Of a stretch of DNA of 5,344 nt, positions 1 through 5,344 are shown in pieces (positions within the stretch are counted from its first letter, which is position 1; each line of letters opens with the position of its first letter). The stretch is from Cyanobacteriota bacterium (lineage in GTDB: Bacteria; Cyanobacteriota; Cyanobacteriia; Phormidesmidales; Phormidesmidaceae). The notes under the pieces are model-generated. The model saw only the letters and a list, made by a program, of their open reading frames with translations. It did no database searches and was not told where the DNA came from. The stretch lies in contig JAQCHG010000174.1 in assembly GCA_027619675.1 (NCBI GenBank), positions 1 to 5,344 of the forward strand, given 5' to 3'. The translations under genes and the position numbers were made by a program.

Positions 1-274
1 GGGTAACCACCCCAGGCGATATCACCTGGCCCAGGGGCAGGCTGCCCAGGGATGTCTGGGTGAGGGCCAGCCCCAGCAAATCTTCAGCGGTGACCAGCCC
101 CACCACCTGGCCTTGGCTCACCACCACACAACTGCGGTGCTGGGGGGTGGTGGGGCAAGTGGAGGGTTGCAGGGTGGCGATCGCCGTTGCCACAGTGGTA
201 TCTGGGGAGACGACGATGGGGGCGGGGGCGATGGCGGCGGCGAGGTCAGACGGGACCCTGAGGTTCTGAACCAT
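1..274 (-). CDS. N-terminal fragment of a CBS-domain signalling protein, 3' end outside window
   Basis: The frame opens at ATG 274-272 and stays open for 91 codons to the left edge. The upstream in-frame stop is TGA at 313-311 with no other ATG, GTG or TTG between, which fixes the start. No Shine-Dalgarno-like purine run precedes it, which is common in cyanobacteria. Residues 11-35 (LAAAI, then VSPDTTVATAIATL) and 48-69 (SCVVV, then QVVGLVTAEDLLGL) form the first CBS repeat; the second appears to begin near 83-91 (QVISPGVVT). CBS pairs usually bind adenine nucleotides or act as regulatory modules. In cyanobacteria this N-terminal form typically precedes PAS/GAF sensors joined to a histidine kinase or a GGDEF/EAL output, so a second large sensor protein is likely, but the output domain is outside the window. 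The core resembles the CBS segment at the start of the upstream kinase, which suggests paralogy. The other possibility is a short stand-alone CBS protein. Confidence 0.88.
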   Translation of the reverse strand, partial: MVQNLRVPSDLAAAIAPAPIVVSPDTTVATAIATLQPSTCPTTPQHRSCVVVSQGQVVGLVTAEDLLGLALTQTSLGSLPLGQVISPGVVT

Positions 275-298
275 AGTGAAGCAGGTGAATCTGCTGGG

Positions 299-361
299 GG
301 CTAGGGGCTGTCATCAATTAGCGCCAGAACCCTTGTTTTACAACGGCTACAGCCCCTAGCC
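299..361 (-). repeat. 13-bp perfect inverted repeat in the leader of the CBS gene
   Basis: Positions 299-311 (GGCTAGGGGCTGT) are the exact reverse complement of 349-361 (ACAGCCCCTAGCC), separated by 37 nt. A second small stem, 331-336 with 340-346 and one bulged base, lies inside the spacer. In the minus direction the repeat ends 24 nt before the ATG at 274, so a transcript through it would carry a long GC-rich stem in its 5' leader. It could be a leader hairpin affecting translation or mRNA stability, or a DNA-binding dyad. No U-tract follows, so a classical terminator is unlikely. Confidence 0.75.
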
Positions 362-363
362 AT

Positions 364-369
364 ATCATA
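364..369 (-). promoter_or_regulatory. Candidate -10 box (TATGAT) for the CBS gene
   Basis: Read on the minus strand, 369-364 is TATGAT, five of six matches to the sigma70 consensus. It lies about 95 nt upstream of the ATG. A start point about 7 nt downstream would fall near 357, inside the first arm of the 13-bp inverted repeat. The hexamer at -35 with 17-nt spacing (GTAAGC) is a poor match, so an activator would probably be needed. An alternative pair, TTGTAA and TAATTG 17 nt apart at about 343-315, has a weaker -10. Confidence 0.3.
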
Positions 370-380
370 GGGGCGGGCGC

Positions 381-393
381 GGTAAGGCTTACC
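381..393. promoter_or_regulatory. Short dyad GGTAAG-G-CTTACC, possible operator
   Basis: This is a perfect 6-bp inverted repeat around one central base. It overlaps the place where a -35 element would sit relative to the TATGAT box at 364-369. The position fits a regulator-binding site, but a 13-bp dyad can arise by chance and no specific regulator is recognised. Confidence 0.25.
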
Positions 394-430
394 CAGCAAG
401 GCTTTCATCTGTAATGGATGATGTGCCCTA

Positions 431-454
431 GCGGGGGGTGCCTGCCCCCTTAGC
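431..454. repeat. G-run/C-run hairpin
   Basis: Five Gs at 434-438 can pair with five Cs at 445-449 around the 6-nt loop TGCCTG, with a possible G-U closing pair at 433/450 and an outer GC/GC pair (431-432 with 453-454). No T-run lies on either side, so I do not call it a terminator. Confidence 0.45.
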
Positions 455-465
455 GTGCTGACAAT

Positions 466-515
466 GGCAGGATTGGGGCTGTTTAGGGGATCGGTTCAGA
501 GATCAGCCCCCTGCC
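466..515. repeat. Long bulged hairpin, 12 bp
   Basis: GGCAGG at 466-471 pairs with CCTGCC at 510-515, and GGGCTG at 476-481 pairs with CAGCCC at 504-509. A 4-nt bulge (472-475) lies on one side and a 22-nt loop at the tip. Both strands can form it. It is the most extended fold in the middle of the gap; its function is unknown. Confidence 0.6.
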
Positions 516-552
516 TTCATCATCACAGACCTAACGCAGTCACCCCGACGAA

Positions 553-572
553 CAAGGGGCTTAAGCGCCTTG
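553..572. repeat. Compact hairpin with TTAA loop
   Basis: CAAGG at 553-557 pairs with CCTTG at 568-572, then one G-G mismatch, then GC with GC closing a TTAA tetraloop. The compact GC-rich stem is terminator-like, but the minus-strand sequence after it begins TTCGTC rather than a T-run. Confidence 0.45.
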
Positions 573-683
573 CCCCCACGGCAGACCGAGAATTCGGGCG
601 TAGTGTGCGTCAGTCCTAAATCAGTCAGCTTGCATCCGTAGCTTGGGGAGAATAGCAGGGATGAACGCTCTATAAGGTTTATT

Positions 684-715
684 GTGCCCGTTTATGTCTG
701 GATGGATAAGGGCAC
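684..715 (-). terminator. Possible 3'-end hairpin of the kinase gene
   Basis: GTGCCC at 684-689 pairs with GGGCAC at 710-715, continued after a 2-nt bulge by TTAT at 692-695 with ATAA at 706-709. In the minus direction it begins 28 nt after the kinase stop codon and is the first stem-loop met by the transcript. No U-tract follows (the minus strand continues AATAAACCTTA). It could be a 3'-end stability or non-canonical termination element. Confidence 0.25.
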
Positions 716-749
716 GGGATGGTGGGGGGCGGGGGGCTAGACACTAGGG
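716..749 (+). other. G-tract cluster with G-quadruplex potential
   Basis: On the plus strand there are G runs at 716-718, 724-729, 731-736 and 747-749, overlapping the end of the kinase gene (stop at 746-744). The runs satisfy a loose four-tract G-quadruplex pattern with one long loop. The kinase mRNA carries the C-rich complement, so any quadruplex would form in the template DNA strand or in an antisense RNA. Confidence 0.3.
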
Positions 750-3700
750 TTCAGCCTCTGGGGAGGGGTGCAGTAACTGTTCCATGGCTGTGACCAACTC
801 CCGCAGCTTGAAAGGTTTGCTGAGGTAGACGTTAGCCCCCGCCGCCAGACAGCGATCGCGATCACCCGCCATGGCCAAGGCGGTGAGGGCAATGATGGGG
901 ATGGGGGCCAGGGTGGGATCTTGGCGGATTTGGCGAATGGTTTCTATGCCGTCCATGCCTGGCATTTGAATGTCCATCAAAATCAGGTCCGGCTGGTGGC
1001 TGCGGGCCAAACTGAGGGCGTCGGTGCCGTTGTCGGTGACCAATAGGCAGTAGCCCTTGGTTTCTAAATAGGCGGTGAGGGTGGCGACATTGGCAGCGTT
1101 GTCTTCTGCCAGCAGCACCACGGAGTTGGCCTGGGCGCTGCCGCCGATCGGGGGCGGGGCGGCAACGGTTGCGGGGATGTCGGGGGTATCGGCGGTGTCG
1201 GGGGGGCTGTCTCTGCGCTGGGGCAGCACCAGGGTAAAGCAACTGCCCACCCCTACTTCACTGGTGAGTTCTACCCGGCCCCCGTGGAGGGTGACAATTT
1301 CCTTCACCAGGGAGAGGCCGAGGCCAGTGCCCTCATAACGGCGGTTGAGGGCGCTATCCCCTTGGATGAAGGGCTCAAACAGGCGATCGTGATCCTCGGG
1401 GGGAATGCCAATGCCCGTATCGCTGACGGCGATGGCCACCAGGTTGGGGCCTTGGTCGCTCTCGGGGTCAACGGCTGACCCCTGGAGGGTGACCGTGAGG
1501 GCAATGCGCCCCCCCTCGGGGGTGAACTTGACCGCATTGGTGAGCAGGTTGATCAGGGCTTGGCGGAGGCGGCGTTGATCGGCCCAAATCACCGGCACCT
1601 CAGGGGGTAGATGCAGGTCTAGGTGGAGATTTTTCCGTTGGGCCATTTGCCGCACAAACATCAAACTCGACTGGCACAACACCGTTAGGGGGGTGGCGGT
1701 GTAGTCCAATTCCATGCGGCCCGCCTCGATTTTGGCCAGGTCGAGGATGTCGTTGATCAATGCCAGCAGGTGGGTGCCGCTGCGATCGATGGTCTGAAGG
1801 GACCGCAGTTGACGGGCATTTAAGGGGCCGTAGACCTGCTCCTGGAGGGCTTCGGCCATGCCCAGAATGGCATTGAGGGGGGTGCGCAGTTCGTGGCTCA
1901 TGGTGGCCAAAAACTCGTCCTTGAGGCGGGTGGCGTGGGCCAGTTGTTGGTTCGAGAGGGCCAACTGGCGGTTGGTGCTGGCCAGTTGCTGTTGGGCCAG
2001 TTGGCGATCGCTCAATTCCCGTTGCAGTTGATCAAACAGTTGGGCCTTTTGTAGGGCGATCGCCAACTGGGTGGCCACCTGCTGCATCAAACTGACATGC
2101 CAGTCTGACCAGGGGCGGGGACCATCACATTGGTGGGCCACCAGCAGCCCCCAGATCTGCTGATTTTCCACAATGGGCACCATCAGCTTGGCCTGTACCC
2201 CGTGGGCGGCTAAAAACTCCCCTAAGGCTGGGGATAGGGTGGCGGCTTCGGCGATCGCGTCCTGGATGATGACGACGGGGCTGTGGTCTGAGGGCAGCAC
2301 CGTGGTCGGCAATACGTGATCCAGCAGGGGGGCACAGGTGGTGGGGGTTTGGGCCTCAGCGATGACCACCCGACGCTGATCGCTGAGCAGTTGATACACC
2401 AAGACCTGATTGCACTGGAGGCAGCGGTGGAGTTCTTCCACCGCCACGGTTAGGATCTCCCGCAGGTCCAGGGAGGCTTGCAGGCGGCGGGCGATGGTGC
2501 CCAGAATCCGTTCCTGCTGGGCCTGTTGCTGGAGGCGTTGTTCTGCGGCCTTGCGATCGCTGATATCGGCAAAGTAGCCCACCAGCTCCAAGGGCTGCCC
2601 GTGATCATCCCGCACCAGGCGTAGCTCATCGTGGACCCAGAGATAGTGGCTATCCCGATGGCGAAAGCGATAGTCGTGGCGGTGGAAGCCCCGTTCCGCC
2701 AGCCCCACGAGGTCGGCCAGTACCCGAGGGGTATCGTCGGGATGGATGCGCTGGAGCCAAAAGTCGGGTTCCGCTAAATACTCTGCGGGGCGGTAGCCCA
2801 GGATCGTCTCGACATTGTCGCTAATGAAGGTGCAAGGGTAGTTGCCCGTGGCCTCACAGGTGTAGATGATGGCGGGGCTGGCGGAGAGCAAAAATTGCAG
2901 CCGTTCGCCCAGGCGCTGGTTTTCGAGGGCGGCGGCTTGCCGCTCTGCTTCCAGGCGCTTGCGATCGCGGATGTCGCGGATAATGCCTTGGCTAAAAAAC
3001 TGTCCCTCTAACTCCATGCGACAGCCCGTAATCTCCACCGGAATCCGGCTGCCATCCCGGTGCAGCACCCAAGTTTCAAGGGTAGGAACATCGTTATTTT
3101 GGAAAATTTGATTGACCCCCGCCATCAGTTCGGGCAAGGCTTCAGGGGGATGCAGATCAGCAATCCGCATCTGGGTTAGTTCTGCACGGCGATAGCCCAG
3201 CAGTTCTGTGGCCCGTTGGTTGGCCTCGATGATGCGGCTGTCGCGGTTGGCCAACAGAATGGCATCGCTGGCCCCATCCATGAGGGCTCGATAGCGCTGC
3301 TCACTTTTGCGCAGGGCGGCCTCTACCTGTTGCCGCTCGGTGATGTCTAAAATCACCGCGAGGTAATACTGGTGCCCCCAGTAGGTGTGGGCCTGAATGT
3401 ACACCTCGACGGGGTATTGGCTGCCGTCGGCCCGCAGGTGTTGGCTTTCAAACCGCAACAGGGGTACTTCGCCCGTGAGGACGGGTTGGAGCAGGGCGCG
3501 GCATTGTGCTTCGTTGACGTTAGGTTTCACGTCCAGCGGGGTCATGGTTTGTAGCTGCTGGAGGCTATAGCCCAGGTTTTGGATGGCTCCCCGGTTGGCA
3601 TAGATAAATTTCAGGCTGTGGGCATCAAAGGCATAGACCTCGTTGAAACTGGCGTCGAGGAAGCCCAAGAGCCGATCGCGATCGGCTTCCGCCAGTTTGC

Positions 3701-5344
3701 GATCGTTAATGTCGGTTTCAAAGCCCCCCATGCGGATGGCATCCCGTGCTGCCTGCCCCCGGTCCAAAATCCAGACATAGTGGCCATCCCGATGGCGCAC
3801 TCGATATTCCATCTCAAAGTAGGGGCTGCGGCCCGCCAGATGGGTTTCTAGGGCGGCCATTACCGCCCCCACATCTTCGGGATGGATGCCGTCGTGCCAA
3901 ATGTCGAGGCGATCGCTGACCTGATGCCGTTCGTAGCCCCGGATGGCCAGCCAGCGATCGGAATAAAACACCCGTTGCGCCACCAGGTCCCAATCCCACA
4001 GTCCCGCCTGGGTGCCCTCTAGGGCCAGCCGCAGCCGTTCTTCACTGGCTTGCAGGGAGGCGGTGCGTTCGGCAATGCGCGCCTCTAGCTGGGCGTTGAG
4101 GCGCTCTAGGGCTTGGGCGGTTTGATAGCGCTCCAGTTCTGCCCCGGCGCGGGCGGCGAAGATCCGCAGAATTTGCTGGGACCAGGCCACATTGGCCAGG
4201 GGGCGATCGTGGAGGACACAGAGGTTGCCGATGGGTTCCCCGGCGCTATTGCGCAGCCCCACCCCCAGGTAGCTGTCCACTGCGAGGGCGGTGAACAGGG
4301 CACAACCGGGGTAGTCCTGTTGGGCGTGGGTGGTGTGGAGATATTCCCCCGTGGTCATGGCCTGGACGCAGCAGGGCAAGGCTTCGTAGGGCACCACCTC
4401 GGGCACGTCTAGGGGGGCCTCGGCCTCTAGGGCCAACATCTTAAACCCGGCGGGGGTGGCGGCGGCGAGGGCCACGTAGCGCACCCCCAAGGCGGCAGCG
4501 ATGTGTTTTACCAAGGCGGGGAAAAAGTCAGCCCCGGTGGCGGTGGTGCCCGCTAGGAGACTCTGGAGGGTGGTGCTGATATCCCGATGATGGGTAATGT
4601 CGATGCCAATGCCCAAGACGGCGGGGACATTGCCGATGGGGAAGGTGATGGGATATTTGTGCCATTGCAGCCAACGGTCCTGGTTGTTGAGGGGGAAACT
4701 GTGTTCCTCAGGGATAAACAGGGGTTGTTGGCGATCGATGACCTGCTGGTTTTCTTGATGAAAGCGCGCTAGGAGAGTAGGGTTCAAGCCGAGTTCATGG
4801 TCGTAGTGTCCTTCCATGGCTGCGACTGTGGTGTTGGCCACCGCTGCGCTGGCTTGGTTCACCAACAGCACTTTCCCGTCCCGGTCCTGGATGAAAATGC
4901 AGTGGGGAATGGTGTCCACCACGGTGCGCAGGAAGGTCTGCTGCTGTGCCAATGCGGCGGCGATCGCGGCAGTGGGGTCCGGTTCAGAGGGCACGGCTGA
5001 TGGCGCTGGGGCCTGCATTCGCAGCCAAGCCAGCACCAAGGCTGGGGTCAGGACCCCCACCGCATGACCCTGCTGATTAATAACCGGAAGGTGGGAGCAG
5101 CCCTGCTGCTGGAAAACATCCACCACTGCCCAGGCATCGGCTGGGGCCAGGGTATTGAGGTCCTGTTCCCGCAGGGGGGCTGGGGCTGGGCTTATGGACT
5201 CCCCCAGGCATTGCTGGGCCTCCATCTGGGGGGATACCCGCAGCCGATCGCTGGCGGTCCACAGTCCCACCACCTGCTGCTGGGCCACCACCACCAGGCA
5301 AGTGGCGCGGGCCTGCTGTTGCAGCGGAGTCAGGGCGGCCTCAG
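744..5344 (-). CDS. Multi-sensor hybrid histidine kinase (CBS-PAS-GAF-PAS4-GAF-HisKA-HATPase-REC), 5' end outside window
   Basis: Probable cytoplasmic sensor kinase that autophosphorylates on His and passes the phosphate to its own receiver; the signal is unknown. Residues are counted from the GTG codon at 5294, but the frame stays open for 16 more codons to the edge. Those codons continue a CBS fold, so that GTG is internal and the N-terminus is missing. Approximate domains: CBS pair to 92; PAS 118-238; GAF 255-392; coiled coil 388-420; PAS 421-533, 540-653, 663-781 and 797-916; phytochrome-like GAF 928-1085; Gln-rich coiled coil 1086-1123; HisKA 1124-1190 with H-box SHELRTPLN (His1134); HATPase_c 1236-1359 with N-box Asn1249/Asn1253, G1 DTGIGIP at 1292, F-box LFEPF at 1305 and G2 GTGLGL at 1322; receiver 1391-1510 with E1397/D1398, phosphoacceptor D1441, T1471 and K1493-P1494. 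It ends with TAG at 744. I see no membrane segment, HAMP or Hpt domain. The second GAF lacks the bilin-binding Cys. The kinase assignment is firm; the sensory function is not known. Confidence 0.95.
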   Translation of the reverse strand, partial: EAALTPLQQQARATCLVVVAQQQVVGLWTASDRLRVSPQMEAQQCLGESISPAPAPLREQDLNTLAPADAWAVVDVFQQQGCSHLPVINQQGHAVGVLTPALVLAWLRMQAPAPSAVPSEPDPTAAIAAALAQQQTFLRTVVDTIPHCIFIQDRDGKVLLVNQASAAVANTTVAAMEGHYDHELGLNPTLLARFHQENQQVIDRQQPLFIPEEHSFPLNNQDRWLQWHKYPITFPIGNVPAVLGIGIDITHHRDISTTLQSLLAGTTATGADFFPALVKHIAAALGVRYVALAAATPAGFKMLALEAEAPLDVPEVVPYEALPCCVQAMTTGEYLHTTHAQQDYPGCALFTALAVDSYLGVGLRNSAGEPIGNLCVLHDRPLANVAWSQQILRIFAARAGAELERYQTAQALERLNAQLEARIAERTASLQASEERLRLALEGTQAGLWDWDLVAQRVFYSDRWLAIRGYERHQVSDRLDIWHDGIHPEDVGAVMAALETHLAGRSPYFEMEYRVRHRDGHYVWILDRGQAARDAIRMGGFETDINDRKLAEADRDRLLGFLDASFNEVYAFDAHSLKFIYANRGAIQNLGYSLQQLQTMTPLDVKPNVNEAQCRALLQPVLTGEVPLLRFESQHLRADGSQYPVEVYIQAHTYWGHQYYLAVILDITERQQVEAALRKSEQRYRALMDGASDAILLANRDSRIIEANQRATELLGYRRAELTQMRIADLHPPEALPELMAGVNQIFQNNDVPTLETWVLHRDGSRIPVEITGCRMELEGQFFSQGIIRDIRDRKRLEAERQAAALENQRLGERLQFLLSASPAIIYTCEATGNYPCTFISDNVETILGYRPAEYLAEPDFWLQRIHPDDTPRVLADLVGLAERGFHRHDYRFRHRDSHYLWVHDELRLVRDDHGQPLELVGYFADISDRKAAEQRLQQQAQQERILGTIARRLQASLDLREILTVAVEELHRCLQCNQVLVYQLLSDQRRVVIAEAQTPTTCAPLLDHVLPTTVLPSDHSPVVIIQDAIAEAATLSPALGEFLAAHGVQAKLMVPIVENQQIWGLLVAHQCDGPRPWSDWHVSLMQQVATQLAIALQKAQLFDQLQRELSDRQLAQQQLASTNRQLALSNQQLAHATRLKDEFLATMSHELRTPLNAILGMAEALQEQVYGPLNARQLRSLQTIDRSGTHLLALINDILDLAKIEAGRMELDYTATPLTVLCQSSLMFVRQMAQRKNLHLDLHLPPEVPVIWADQRRLRQALINLLTNAVKFTPEGGRIALTVTLQGSAVDPESDQGPNLVAIAVSDTGIGIPPEDHDRLFEPFIQGDSALNRRYEGTGLGLSLVKEIVTLHGGRVELTSEVGVGSCFTLVLPQRRDSPPDTADTPDIPATVAAPPPIGGSAQANSVVLLAEDNAANVATLTAYLETKGYCLLVTDNGTDALSLARSHQPDLILMDIQMPGMDGIETIRQIRQDPTLAPIPIIALTALAMAGDRDRCLAAGANVYLSKPFKLRELVTAMEQLLHPSPEAEP

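Larger units (their letters stand above)
275..743. other. Structured intergenic region between the two sensor genes
   Basis: This 469-nt gap holds no convincing coding frame on either strand and nothing recognisable as a tRNA, rRNA or known riboswitch. It contains at least five inverted repeats (299-361, 431-454, 466-515, 553-572, 684-715), a short dyad at 381-393 and a run of G tracts at 716-749. On the minus strand it is the 3' flank of the kinase gene followed by the promoter and leader region of the CBS gene. None of the hairpins has a U-tract after it in the minus direction. Confidence 0.8.
177..4967. repeat. HIP1 octamers (GCGATCGC), nine dispersed copies
   Basis: Exact copies start at 177, 852, 2004, 2056, 2251, 2553, 2961, 3909 and 4960. 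All lie inside the two genes and none is in the 275-743 gap. This is far more than expected by chance for an 8-mer and is the main evidence for a cyanobacterial origin. Near-copies differing at the last base occur at 1383, 1782, 3699 and 4203. Confidence 0.9.

Noticed and set aside
60..304. Plus-strand open frames at the left end (60-269 and 113-304)
   Set aside because: They are antisense to the CBS gene, rich in Gly/Ala/Val from GC bias, and match no recognisable family. The minus-strand frame shows clear CBS motifs.
661..680. TATAAG at 671-676 as a plus-strand -10 box driving an antisense RNA into the kinase
   Set aside because: Five of six bases match, but there is no acceptable -35 element at 16-18 nt spacing and no plus-strand gene follows.
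275..743. Known RNA genes or riboswitches in the gap
   Set aside because: I searched by eye for tRNA-like cloverleaf elements, the cobalamin riboswitch core and the cyanobacterial Yfr1 motif and saw none. The stems present do not match a family I can name.
4119..4532. First GAF domain as a bilin-binding photoreceptor
   Set aside because: It belongs to the non-photoreceptor GAF type found in many cyanobacterial kinases (PC near 307-308, SYLGVGL, FAARAGAELER) and has no Cys-His in the chromophore position.
862..5301. Many other open frames of 60-126 codons overlapping the kinase gene on both strands
   Set aside because: All lie within the kinase coding region in other frames, have low-complexity Arg/Pro/Gly-rich translations and no domain signature. 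They are expected from GC-rich DNA.
1..5344. CRISPR array, insertion sequence, transposon ends or phage genes
   Set aside because: There are no regularly spaced direct repeats, transposase motifs, integrase or target-site duplications. The inverted repeats in the gap do not flank a gene.

Overview
The window looks like cyanobacterial chromosome. Nine exact copies of the octamer GCGATCGC (HIP1, the repeated palindrome of many cyanobacterial genomes) lie in 5.3 kb. The proteins also have the CBS/PAS/GAF build of the large cytoplasmic sensor kinases common in filamentous cyanobacteria. The DNA is GC-rich, which would fit a Leptolyngbya/Nodosilinea-type lineage, but that placement is a guess.

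Both genes are on the minus strand, and each is cut by a window edge. From right to left: (1) positions 5344 to 744 hold a very large hybrid sensor histidine kinase. Its frame is open to the right edge, so the N-terminus is missing and the true start lies outside the window. Visible order: CBS pair, PAS, GAF, four PAS, a second phytochrome-like GAF, a Gln-rich coiled coil, HisKA, HATPase_c and a C-terminal receiver domain. All catalytic residues of the kinase and receiver are present. (2) Positions 743 to 275 are a 469-nt non-coding gap, GC-rich and dense in inverted repeats. (3) Positions 274 to 1 hold the first 91 codons of a second protein with an N-terminal CBS domain, running off the left edge. 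The plus strand shows no convincing gene.

The two genes are in tandem, and their CBS segments share a similar core, so they are probably paralogous or functionally paired signalling proteins. The gap is too long for tight operon coupling, and the second gene probably has its own promoter. Just upstream of its ATG lie a TATGAT box, a small dyad at the expected -35 position and a 13-bp inverted repeat.

I see no sign of a wholly new system. The points most worth a second look are the tandem CBS sensors, the phytochrome-like GAF without its chromophore cysteine, and the structured intergenic region.
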